A DNA stretch of 64,000 bases from Prosapia bicincta (taxonomy: Eukaryota > Arthropoda > Insecta > Hemiptera > Cercopidae), in contig JBAIZL010000006.1 of assembly GCA_036971475.1 (NCBI GenBank), forward strand, positions 8,930,656 through 8,994,655. The letters are read 5' to 3'. This document shows positions 24,293 through 35,480 of this stretch, piece by piece. The position numbers were made by a program, and so were the translations under genes. Position 1 is the first letter of the stretch; every line of letters starts with the position of its first letter. The notes below the pieces were generated by a model. It had not been told where the DNA came from. It saw nothing but the letters and a program-made list of their open reading frames with translations, and did not search any database.

Positions 24293-25060
24293 GGCTAGTT
24301 TCATACTTACACGACCCGACACGGCCGAGTTTTGGACGACTATTTGCTGTGCACGACACAATAGCCCGTCATTTTCCCATATACACGACTCGGCTCAGGC
24401 TGATCAAACCAGTCGTCCGTCAACCATGGAGCGTACCCAACTGATTGCGTTAATGATATTGTATCGTCGACTAAAGAAATAGGATGCAGTGGGTTCATCC
24501 GCTCAACATGAGACGGCCTGAAGTTGTGCATTCTTTGTTCTTTTCGAAGATTTAAGAATGCACGAAGAAAAATTTTTCAATTACTTACCCAAGCACTCTT
24601 TGTCTTAACCCTATCTTTATATGAGTTTTCAGTTTTGTCCCATAAAACGATCCTGAACTAAATAAATTAGTACTTCTATGTCTACTTCTACCATGATAAT
24701 AATAATAACAGGATCAAAGTTAAATATTAGAATATGAATAAATTTTAGAGAACAAAAACAATCGTAGTGACTTGGGTTCAAATCAGAAAACTACTGGACA
24801 TGTCGTGTCGTGCAGTGCTTATGTGAAGTGTCCCCTTCTCCCTTCCTCCTTCAAGTCTTCCACGTATTTTCGGACGTCCACGACAGTCGTCCTTTGCAGT
24901 GGGAATGGACGACCACCTACAACATAGCACGACTGCCGCGTTTCGTTTGCACGACCACGACTTTTGTCCTTTAAATGTGAAATGTCCAAATCAGTTTTCA
25001 CCCCAAGAGTCGTTTAAACGACATCAGTAACACGACTGCCGTATAAGTGTGAAACTAGCC
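24293..25060 (+). mobile_element. PIF/Harbinger-type deletion derivative, TTA target duplication
   Basis: Ends GGCTAGTTTCATACTTACAC and its imperfect complement GTATAAGTGTGAAACTAGCC are terminal inverted repeats flanked by TTA on both sides (24290-24292 and 25061-25063), the target size of PIF/Harbinger elements. Bases 24544-24598 encode EDLRMHEEKFFNYL, resembling the N-terminal part of Harbinger nucleases. CGAC/GTCG-rich subterminal repeats (ACGACT and relatives) occur many times inside both ends. The 768-bp length is far too short for an autonomous copy. Confidence 0.75.
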
Positions 25061-25365
25061 TTATACAGTCTCAAAGGTTTCACCAAGATTTAGCTCCCAC
25101 AGTGAAACTAACTCATACTGAAATTTTTACCGCGTTAATTGTGTTTGTTAATTAGAAACGTTTTACGTAAAATGAGCTGACAAATCGTATAAAACCTGTC
25201 CCTGAACTCTGTCTCTAATAGTTTAGGAGAAAATTTTAGTAAAGCAAAAAAGGTTAGGATCGTAAACGCCTTTATTGCAATTAGACTACAATAACACCAT
25301 TTGGCTGCCTATGAACAAAGAAAAATGATGAATAAAATTTGTAGAGAACTTAATTCTCTACACCT

Positions 25366-25925
25366 TGTACAAATTTTCAATCGTTAATAAAAACACGTTT
25401 TTATTCATCCAATCTAGTTCATTTCTTTTACCCTATAGTGGATGACAGTTAATGTTGATACAGTTTATTTGAAATATTTATTCAATAATTAAATTGTGAA
25501 AATTTGGTGGGCTCGTGTCAGATTCGAACGGAGTATATTCATGTTCGAAATCTAACGCTTTGGCAATGAGCCAACTTACCAACAGCTAGAAGTGCACTCT
25601 CAAACATTTATATGAATTTTTCTTCCAGCCCATCTGGTTGTCGACTAAATTTCCATTGCACAACCTTAAATTGTTGCCGTGGTTACCACACAAAATCGTA
25701 AATACTGCTGTATGAATAAAAATTACTGAAAAGAATAAAATAAACAAATACCCTCGATTAACAGAATCGAATCTTGCTTCACAAACAGACAATGTTAAAG
25801 GAAAGCGAAAAGAAACTACAACACATTTCAAGCGACGAAAAAAAAACGTATAAATAGTAAAAAAAAAAATCTAATAGTCCAACACCATACATAGAAAGAA
25901 AATTAGAAAACTACAAGGAAATTCA
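25366..25925 (-). mobile_element. TIR/tRNA-like element copy 4, 5' end lost at satellite border
   Basis: On the minus strand it has a good tRNA-like segment (plus about 25505-25580): A-box-like TTGGCTCATTGCC and B-box GTTCGAATC. The family 5' start is missing: homology stops at about 25930, where satellite 2 begins. Confidence 0.65.
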
Positions 25926-25934
25926 CTTAAAGTA

Positions 25935-28900
25935 TAAGTAGAGGTAAGTATAATTAGGTAAGGCAGAGGATATCGCACAATGATCCTCTCGTAACGGAAA
26001 TAGGGGAAACTATTGTCATAGAGTAGTCAAGAAAGTATGCGTTCATTTAACCAACATTCGCTACACTCCTTGGAAAAAAGGATAAGTAGAGGTAAGCATA
26101 ATTAGGTAGTGCAGAGGATATCGCACACTGATCCTCTCGTAACGGAAATAGGGGAAACTATTGTCATAGAGTAGTCAAGAAAGTATGCGTTTATTAAACC
26201 TACATTCGCTACACTCCTTGGAAAAAAGGATAAGTAGAGGTAAGCATAATTAGGTAGTGCAGAGGATATTGCACACTGATCCTCTCGTACCGGAAATAGG
26301 GGAAACTATTGTCATAGAGTAGTCAAGAAAGTAAGCGTACATTAAACCTACCTTCGTTACACTACTTTGGAAAAAAGAATAAGTAGAGGTAAGGATAATT
26401 AGGTAAGGCAGAGGATATCGCACAGTGACCCTCACGTACCGGAAATAGGGGAATTTATTGTACTCGTGTAGTCAAGAAGGTTTGCGTTCATTAAATCTAC
26501 CCTCGTTACACCCCTTGGAAAATAAGGAGAAGTAGAGGTAAGTATAATTACGTAAAGCAGAGGATATCGCACAATGATCCACTCGTAACAGAAATAGGGG
26601 AAACTATTGTAATCGTGTAGTCAAGAAAATACGCGTTCATTAAATCTACCCTCGTTATAACCATTGGAAAATAGGGAGAAGTAGAGGTAAGTATAATTAG
26701 GTAAGGCAGAGGATATCGCACAATGATCCTCTCGTACCGGATGTAGGGGAAACTATTGTAATCGTGTAGTCAAGAAAGTACGCGTTCATTAAAACTACCC
26801 TCGTTACACCCCTTGGAAAAATAGGGAGAAGTAGAGGTAAGTATAATTAGGTAGGGCAGAGGATATCGCACAATGATCCTCTCGTACCGGAAATAGTGCA
26901 AATTATTGTAATCGTGTAGTCAAGAAAGTATTTGTTCAATAAACCTACCCTCGTTACACCCCTTGGAAAAATAAAGAGACGTAGAGGTAAGTATAATTAG
27001 GTAGGGCAGAGGATATCGCACAATGATCCACTCGTACCGGAAATATTGGAAACTCTTGTAATCGCCAGTCAATAAAGTACGCGTTCATTGAATCTACCCT
27101 CGTTACACCCCTTGGAAAAATAGGGAGAAGTAGAGGTAAGTATAATTAGGTAGGGCGGAGGAAATTGCACAATGATCAACTCGTACCGGAAATAGGGGAA
27201 ACTATTGTAATCGTGTAGTCAAGTAAGTACGCGTTCATTAAATCTACCCTCGTTACACCCATTGGAAAAATAAGTATATGTAGTGGTAAGTATAATTAGG
27301 TAGGGCAGAGGATAATCCATTCGTACCGGAAATAGGGGAAACTATTGTAATCGTGTAGTCACGACAGTACGCGTTCATTAAATCTACCCTCGTTACACCC
27401 CTTGGAAAAATAAAGAGAAGTAGAGGTAAGTATAATTAGGTAGGGCGGAGGAAATCGCACAATGATCAACTCGTACCGGAAATAGGGGAAACTATTGTAA
27501 TCGTGTAGTCAAGTAAGTACGCGTTCATTAAATCTACCCTCGTTACACCCATTGGAAAAATAAGTATATGTAGTGGTAAGTATAATTAGGTAGGGCAGAG
27601 GATAATCCATTCGTACCGTAAATAGGGGAAACTATTGTAATCGTGTAGTCACGACAGTACGCGTTCATTAAATCTACCCTCGTTACACCCCTTGGAAAAA
27701 TAAAGAGAAGTAGAGGTAAGTATATGGTAAGTATAGAGGTAGGGCAGAGGATATCACACAATGATCCTCTCGTACCAGAAATAGGGGAAACTATTGTAAT
27801 CGTGTAGCCAAGAAAGTACGCGTTCATTATTTCTACCCTCGTTACACCCATTGGAAAAATAAGGAGAAGTAGAGCTAAGTATAATTAGGTAAAGCAGAGG
27901 ATATCACACAGTGATCAACTCGTACCGGAAATAGGGAAAACTTTTTTCATCGTGTAGTCAAGAAAGTATGCGTTCTTTAACACTACCCTCGTTACCGCTT
28001 TTGGAAAAATAAGGATATATAGTGGTAAGTATAATTAGGTAGGGCAGAGGATATCGCACAATGATCCTCTCGTACCGGAAATAGGGGAAACTATTGTAAT
28101 CGTGTAGTCAAAAAAGTTTGCGTTCATTAAACCTACCCTCGTTACACCCATTGCAAAAATAACAATAAGTGAAGGTAAGTATAATTAGGTAGGGTAGAAG
28201 ATATCGCACAATGATCCTCTCGTACCGTATTAGTGGGAACTATTGTACTCGTGTAGTCAAGAAAGTATGCGTTCATTAATCCTACCCTCGATACACCCCT
28301 TGGAAAATAAGGAGAAGTAGAGGTAAGTATAATTAGGTAGGGCAGAGGATATCACACAATGATCCTCTCGTACCGGAAATAGGGGAATTTATTGTACTCG
28401 TGTAGTCAAGAAAGTATGCGTTCATTAACCCTACCCTCGATACACCCCTTGGAAAATAAGGAGAAGTAGAGGTAATTATAATTAGGTAGGGCAGAGGATA
28501 TCACACAATGATCCTTTAGTACCGGAAATAGGGGAATTTATTGTACTCGTGTAGTCAAGAAAGTATGCGTTCATTAACCCTATCCTCGATACACCCCTTG
28601 GAAAATAAGGAGAAGTAGAGGTAATTATAATTAGGTAGGGCAGAGGATATCGCACAATGATCCTCTCGTACCGGAAATAGTGGAAACTATTGTAATCGTG
28701 TAATCAAGAAAGTATGCGTTTATTAAACCTACCCTCGTTACACCCATTGCAAAAATAAGGATAAGTAGAGGTAAGTATAATTAGGTAGGGCAGAGGATAT
28801 CGCACAATGATCCTCTCGTACCGGAAATAGTGGAAACTATTGTAATCGTGTAATCAAGAAAGTATGCGTTTATTAAACCTACCCTCGTTACACCCATTGC

Positions 28901-29215
28901 AAAAATAAGGATAAGTAGAGGTAAGTATAATTAGGTAGGGCAGAGGATATCGCACAATGATCCTCTCGTACCGGAAATAGTGGAAACTATTGTAATCGTG
29001 TAATCAAGAAAGTATGCGTTTATTAAACCTACCCTCGTTACACCCATTGCAAAAATAAGGATAAGTAGAGGTAAGTATAATTAGGTAGGGCAGAGGATAT
29101 CTCTCAATGATCCTCTCGTACCGGAAATAGTGGAAACTATTGTAATCGTGTAGTCAAGAAAGTATGCGTTCATTAACCCTACCCTCGATACACCCCTTGG
29201 AATATTAAGGATAAG
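25935..29215. repeat. Satellite 2: ~150-bp units, ~22 copies
   Basis: Units start at AAGTAGAGGTAAGTATAATT and contain GGATATCGCACAATGATCCT, CTCGTACCGGAAATAGGGG and CGTGTAGTCAAGAAAGTA. The period is exactly 150 among the nearly identical copies starting at 28765, 28915 and 29065, and about 137-152 elsewhere. Some units (near 27310 and 27600) lack GATATCGCACAAT. The left edge abuts an interspersed element and the right edge decays near 29215-29340. Open frames here are by chance. Confidence 0.96.
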
Positions 29216-29340
29216 TACAGTTGAGTAAAATTAGAGGGGGGGCAAAGTTTAGGGCACAATGTTCCTCTTATAACGGAAATATTGTCATCTCGTGGTCAAT
29301 GATGTTTCCAGAAGTATACCTGCTCGTAACCATTATGAAG

Positions 29341-30990
29341 ATAGCTTTTTTCCAGGTTTGTGTAGGTACAAATCATAATGACCGACAAAGTTGTACTTAA
29401 TTACAATATTGTTTCATTTACATTATTCATAGGCACTAAAATATGTCTAGCCTAATAACCGTATTTAAAGGTCTAAAACTCGTGCATGGAATAATTGAGC
29501 TCCTCTTTTTTTGTAATAAACGGCACAGTCTGATAAACTTCAAATACAATGATTATCAACTGCTTGAGGTCATCATATTTAAGATAAAATTAATTTAGCT
29601 TTATCTTATTATCTCAAATCTATTTAATGTTGCAGTCCACACGCAAGAAAGTACGGTCCAAATTGTCGTGGCTAATCGATTTCGCCTTGCGACATTGTCA
29701 ATGGGTATCTCAAATCCCCCAGAGTCATGGCCAAGCAGACATTCTCAACAAGCAAAGCTATAGTGACCGTGTTTTGGCATAAACATGAGTATATTGTTAG
29801 TATGATCATGTAAGGAACAACACTAAATGCAGTCACTTCATGCGCTTCTCTGACTTAATTTAGACACGTAATACAGAATACACGACACGGCATTTTGCAG
29901 TCTGGAATTTTGTTGCTGCTCCAGATCCATTCCTTCAGATCAAACTCAAAATCCGATTAGATCTCTTGGATATGAACAGATTATTTAACATCCCGTAAAT
30001 TCACCGGTGTTTTAAGCGGAAACGTGTAAGGAAAAAGATAGTGAACAAATAAAAATGCTGACAAGGAGTACCTTCGACTCCACCTCCTTCTCGTAGAACA
30101 CAAAGATAAATCCGTATGTGAAGAATCTAAAGCCTATCGTATGAAACCTCAAAACTCCCTAACAGATGACTAGCGTCAGCCCAGAGACATGGGGCTTGTT
30201 GCCACGACCCGTGGGACCAGTCTGCAAGAGCCTTGCGACCTCACTGTAAGGCCTGGACCTATTCCCGGCCTGCTCCTGGGACGAGAAAAGATCCAACCAG
30301 ACTCTACGGTTTCCAAAACTATTCAAGATTAGTAGAACATTCCGAACGGTCAGGTACTTCGAAACCCCGTGTGATTAGTTCGCTTCAAATAGTGATATCG
30401 GGTTTTTATTCACTCTCGTTGGGGCTGGAGCCTTAGACTCGGAATTTGGTCCTAAATGGGCAAAAGCCCATCCCGATGTACCTTGAGAACTAACTTCCCG
30501 TACAGTCCAGACTAGGCGCCAAGTGGTTTTCATTTGTTCCATTAACGAAAGGCGGCATGTGTAATTAGTTTTTTCGGCGGCACAGATGAAGAGGTAAAAC
30601 AAATATACACAAAGAATAAACACAAACCGTGTAATCACACATACTGTTTGACCAAATTATGGAACATCTGTTATTAAATCCGTGGCTCTACACGTAGCAT
30701 ACTAGCCCACTCTGATGACTAAACCAGACACTGATAATTATCGACAAGTACACTTAAAATTAATCTATCTTTTTATATTTTAACAAATTTACATAAATTT
30801 TTAGTGACAAATTTGCCTAAAAACGTTCTTTCCCTGAAGATTCACTGACCATCATGGACAACAATGAGTAAACTGTCTTTTTAGTCATTCACTGAGGAAT
30901 GTGACAATTGCCGAAGCTATATTTAGGTTTTGAGTAAACTCTTTGAACATTAACTATTGTGAATAGTTCTCACTAATCTCTAATTCAATT
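29341..30990. other. Spacer after satellite 2
   Basis: No recognised gene. A GC-richer stretch at about 30170-30560 contains short frames on both strands (30233-30436 plus, 30375-30638 minus) with no known motif; it may be a decayed element. Confidence 0.4.
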
Positions 30991-30992
30991 TC

Positions 30993-31295
30993 TACTGTTA
31001 GTTCACACTCTCCTATCAATATTTATTTTTATATCTTGTTCTACTTTTCAATCAATAATAAAAATACTTTTTATTCATCGCCGACGACACTTGATGTCAA
31101 TACAGTTTTTTTCAAATAATATTTCAATAATTAAATGTAATTAATTAATTTTAATAATTAATTTCACTTTCTATTTTACCACTTATTTTCTGATTATATC
31201 ATGTATAAACATACTTATGTTTATTGTAAAATTTCACTAAAAAGTAACTATATAAAAAATTTTCCCCGTTGACCTAAGTAGGAATTAAATTTAAA
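30993..31295 (-). mobile_element. TIR/tRNA-like element copy 5, internally deleted
   Basis: Both family ends are present (TTAGTTCACACTCTCCT at the left, GTTGACCTAAGTAGGAATT at the right) but the tRNA-like core is missing, leaving about 300 bp. Confidence 0.6.
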
Positions 31296-31619
31296 AACTT
31301 GTTTTATATCACTTGTTTTACTATATATAATAGATAAAAATTTCTACTATGTTCGATTCAGAATTCCAAAGTGAAGTATATTTGTAACAAAATTTTTAAC
31401 TTGACTAAAAGTAACGCACTTGCTATCTATGACGATAGTCATTTAAGAAGATTTCTAATAAAATTTTGGTTTATGAAGCGTAAATAGAGAGAAGGCGGGG
31501 GTTGAGCAAAAGTTGTTAATTTCAAGTTAGTACCTAATAAAAATAGTAAAATTAATGAATTTTAGAAAATTTATTCGTTCTAGACAAATTATCCTAATAA
31601 GGATTTTTAACAATATTTA

Positions 31620-31860
31620 AAACAAAGTTATTAATATACTCATCTTCACCTCTATTAGGAATATGTCTATATATCTGAGTACAATTTTCCTAACGTTTGA
31701 ATATTCTCCTCTGTTGGTGCGTTTCGGAGTGATTCCATTTTCAGAACTTCAATTGTCCTCTGTTGAAAACGATTGCGGTTTTGAAAATAGCCGAAACGCG
31801 TCAACAGAGGAAAACATTGAAACGTTAAGAATGGCATAAAACTGTACTCAAACATATATT
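31620..31860. repeat. Fold-back family 8, copy A
   Basis: Inverted arms around 31745-31775. The minus motif reads CTGAAAA, T, GGA..TCC hairpin, GAAACGC. The plus arm has TTGAAAATAGCCGAAACGCGT. The arm ends carry CTATTAGGAATATGTCTATA and GTACTCAAACATATA. A partial relative lies at 50060-50205. Confidence 0.65.
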
Positions 31861-32705
31861 ATTTAAAACGTTAAATATACGCTATTAGAAAGTCATACCA
31901 GTATACTATTACAGGTCGGCCGAAAGGGTGTGAAATCCAAAGGCACCCGGACACAACCGCCGAGTTAAAGTAACAATAGTTATGAGGCCTAGACCCGAAA
32001 GTACACAGTGGATGTCAGGCATAAAGGAAAAGCGGAATCGCAACTCGGGCAACGATTCCAGCTCCAGCTAACGCTCGTTTCCGGGATTCAGTCACCTTTA
32101 TTGTTTTTCTATTTAAACTATCATATTCATTAACTCTTACAGATGAGTGCACACTTGTGTTGAGATTGTCGAATGTTTTTTAGGTGAATTAATGAATTAT
32201 AGTCTAGTTCTATTGCTTTAAACACTCGGCATCAGTTTCGCATTTTTTTCGTATAGTATATTCAGAACGAGGTATGTAAAGTATATTATACAGATGAACT
32301 TACTTTAAAAATTGTTTATTTCAAAAATATGTATTCGATATCACAGTTTGGAAAAAGGACTCAGCACAAAATGCTTCAGAAATTTGTAAAAACGTTTATT
32401 TGCATTTGATCATGAAGTGCACAAAATGAAACCTCTTTGGGTGCCTGACTAAAAAAAATACTTGTTTCAAGACTTGTCATACTGGTTTTTAAGTTTTTTT
32501 TGGTACTTACGTATTATAAGGAGGCCGTTATTGTACGGGATTTTTCTTCATACGAAAGTAAATTAAAGTTGGGTAAAAGAATCAGTGCATAGTATTAAGA
32601 AGTAGGCTACTACTTCAAGGAGCACTACATCAACGGTTAGGATAGATTTAGTTGCAAATTTTACACATTACTATATACTTATATTAAAATATCCCTATAA
32701 TGTAC
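31861..32705. other. Spacer, GC-richer patch at 31910-32090
   Basis: No gene recognised. A half copy of the next MITE's end (GATAGATTTAGTTGCAAATT) lies at about 32640-32660. Confidence 0.4.
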
Positions 32706-32876
32706 CCAGTCAGTATAGATTTGGTTGCAGTTTTATACAACATTACATAATTAGAAGTCGACTTCCACAGCGTAGTATTTTTGCTAGGTAACGTCTTGGG
32801 ATCTCTATGCTTGCCTTACATGTGTATATTTGTTTGATTGAATGTATAAAATTACAACCAAATCTATCCTGACTGG
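32706..32876. mobile_element. Small MITE, 171 bp, with ~35-bp inverted ends
   Basis: CCAGTCAGTATAGATTTGGT at the left and the complement ACCAAATCTATCCTGACTGG at the right, with inverted homology continuing inward to TTATAC/GTATAA. It encodes nothing. The superfamily is unknown and no clear target duplication was seen. Confidence 0.65.
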
Positions 32877-33230
32877 ATTCCTCATAGGCATATTTCAATA
32901 TATGTATATAAAATTAACCTTCCGTGGCAATAACAAATATAATAGTTATTAATATAACATCAGGTCATGTTTTTGATTCATTTTATAAGCATTACATTGG
33001 GGGTGGGCATTGTGCATATTTACCACATTTAAATAACATATTATATAGATACGATGGTGTGAAGAAATAGTAGGGCGGGTACTGAGGCAGTGGATGGGGA
33101 TTTTACAGCTGACTCGCTGGAATGCACAGCAAAGCAAATAGTTCCGTCGTTCCGATAACGAACAAACGCTGTTTGTGTGACAGTGTTTAGTGTATCAACC
33201 AAAACAGTAGCCTATTTTTCTATACTAAAT

Positions 33231-34065
33231 ATGCCTCAACCGAAGACAAGTCCGATCGACAAAAGAGTGGCGCTCAGAAGCCAAACTAAATGCATTATTA
33301 TGAATGTATTTAAAAACATATCTTCTGAAAATCCTAACATGTCTTGCTCGGTAATTCAAGACCGCGTGCCAAACTTTTGTGAAATATCAGTTTATAGATT
33401 AAGGAAATTATTGACGCAGGAAAAACGACTAGAAGAAAACGAAACATTCAGTACATGTAAAATTCACCCAAGAAAAAAAGTCCACTCGATGATTTTCAAA
33501 AATGTGCTCTACAAAAAATAGTTCTTAGTTTTCATACGACTCATCACGCTAAAAGAAGCATATGAAGTATGTGCTAAAAGTTTTTAAGCTTGAATATCCG
33601 GAATTAGAATTTAATTTCACTCATGAAACTTGACGCAAAATTTTAAGATCCATTGGATTTAAATAGAAAGAAACTGAAAGTAAAAGAAGGGTTATGATCG
33701 AAAAACTAGACACACGCTTTAAAAGAGTATGCTATTTAAATAAAATTCGACAGTATAGAGCGGAAAATAGGCATATAATATTTTCAGATGAGTCTTATAT
33801 TCGACGCATACCACAATTTAGCATGGGCTGATGAATGTAATAACGACTACAATAAAAAATATTTCAAAGGGATCAAGACTAATCATAGTCTATGTTGGCA
33901 GTGAAACATGAGGGGTGGGAAATGCCCTTTTACTCTTTAAAGCAGGTCAGAAATGTATAACGACATGAATGCCGAAAACTATGAGAAATAGATTCAAAAC
34001 CAGCTAATCAGAGATCTTCCAAAAACATCAAATAATTGTTGGACCCCCAACGTGGTGAAAGGGTT
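33231..34065 (+). pseudogene. IS630/Tc1/mariner-type transposase, decayed
   Basis: From ATG 33231 an open frame of about 97 codons (MPQPKTSPIDKRVALRSQ...) looks like a helix-turn-helix N-terminal region. It ends at 33521, but the next stretch continues in another frame (DDFQKCALQKIVLSF). Further on come HIIFSDESYI (33771-33800; SDES is the usual setting of the first catalytic Asp), WADECNNDYNKKYF, and a degenerate region about 33990-34065 where the second Asp motif would be. Several frameshifts and stops make it inactive. Terminal repeats were not identified. Confidence 0.6.
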
Positions 34066-34069
34066 GACT

Positions 34070-35306
34070 TTTTTGGAGGCTTTTCACTAATATCCACTGA
34101 CCACAGGTAATAAAATAGTCAACCGTAATAGCTACTATGCCTCCTCGACTTCAGCTGGAGTAGAACAAGCCAAAGCATGCATGAGTAAACGTAAGCATTT
34201 AGCGTAAGTCATCCCTTCTACAGCCGACTGTATTCCCCTCTTACTTCTCCTATCTGTGCAAACTACCCTTACAAACTTTAAACTTTGACGGCCTGTACAA
34301 TAGTGGCCTCCGTATAGTAGGTGAGTACAGTTTTTTCCTCTTAATGTGTTCCTTCAGATTTTTTACTATAAAAATATATTTTTTTAGTATTAGTTGCATA
34401 TGAATTTACTCGTAAGTATTTTGTGTACTTAACACACATACACACACAATTTAATAGGTAAATCTAAATAGTCAAGCTCCATCAATAAAACTAGCCTAAC
34501 AATTGTGTATGTTAACATTTGTACTAATGGGGTTGACTACAAAATTGAAAAAACACAGTAATACTTTTCGTTATCATAATAATGAGTTCCACTTAGAAAA
34601 TTGGTAATTTTTTTTAGAGTATGTTATCAAATCTCTCAAATAGGTTTAGATGTTTAAAATGGTCAGATCTGAAAGGATAAAGACAGAAAAATTGATCTGC
34701 AATCGATTGCTTAAACGAAATTACGCTAAAAGTTAGTTCAAATCGTATGTATAATAAAGAAAAAATATACGTAAGCTTAAAAAATTTATAATTACATTAC
34801 TTACTGTAATTGAAATATATCTATTAATTTGAACACTTTATACCATGTCACTAATTAATGTTTGAATTGCTGTTAGTTTCTTACGAACATCTAATTCCGG
34901 TTTCATATACGCAGCCATTTGAATTTCAACGCCAGATTTACTACATTTTTATACCTGTAAAGTTCAAGGTATTTTGTATTTGTCTGTAGAAATTCATTTT
35001 AACCCATGTAAAGTTTCAAAACTACAAATGTAATAATTTATTGAATTTATGATATTGTAAGTATATACCTAAATCTTGTAAGGTATTTCTACATATGTCA
35101 CTGGATGTATATTTAACTACACCAGCTTCTTCTAAAATGTAGTTTGTTAATATTTTTTTTTAAATAAGGCTCTTAATTACGTCATATAAATATTACATTT
35201 ATAAGGTCGAATTGTGTAATAATAACTTTACGGGATAAAAAATATATATTACATTTCAATAAAAGCATAAACAGTGATAAAGAAAATGTATTAGTCAACG
35301 ATTAAA
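34070..35306. other. AT-rich intergenic DNA upstream of Tango1
   Basis: No gene recognised. The last few hundred bases should hold the Tango1 promoter and 5' UTR, but no convincing TATA box or initiator could be picked out. A CA-rich run lies at about 34434-34447. Confidence 0.5.
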
Positions 35307-35369
35307 ATGGCATATGCTGGCATGAATGTCTGTTTCAAAATGGTGATGAGTTGGCTGCTTGGAAAATGA
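35307..35369 (+). promoter_or_regulatory. Upstream ORF overlapping the Tango1 start
   Basis: A 20-codon frame opens at ATG 35307 and ends at TGA 35367-35369. It overlaps the Tango1 ATG (35366-35368) as ATGA. It contains three further in-frame ATGs. If the transcript starts upstream, ribosomes would meet this frame first and the overlap could allow reinitiation. The transcription start is unknown, so this is a candidate only. Confidence 0.4.
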
Positions 35370-35480
35370 AGTGTTTTGTATGTTTGTTGACGGTTATTTT
35401 GTTCTTAACTTTATATGTATTCACGTTCGTTGAATGTAAAATTTCTGACGAAAGACTGTGTGCCGATGAACATTGTTCAG
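35366..35480 (+). CDS. Tango1: Tango1 exon 1: signal peptide and start of SH3
   Basis: Encodes 38 full residues. The N-terminus MKCFVCLLTVILFLTLYVF is strongly hydrophobic, with likely cleavage near Glu23-Cys24-Lys25. It is followed by ISDERLCADEHCS, whose LCAD..CS pattern (Cys32, Cys37) is the start of the MIA/TANGO1 SH3 fold. The exon ends in phase 1 at a cag|GTAATT donor. Reading through the donor stops after 18 more codons, as expected for intron. Confidence 0.88.

Noticed and set aside
27543..27851. 102-codon minus-strand frame
   Set aside because: Lies wholly in satellite 2 and is open by chance in a few units only.
25935..29215. Possible CRISPR-like array
   Set aside because: Whole unit repeats without unique spacers, in a eukaryotic context; it is a satellite.
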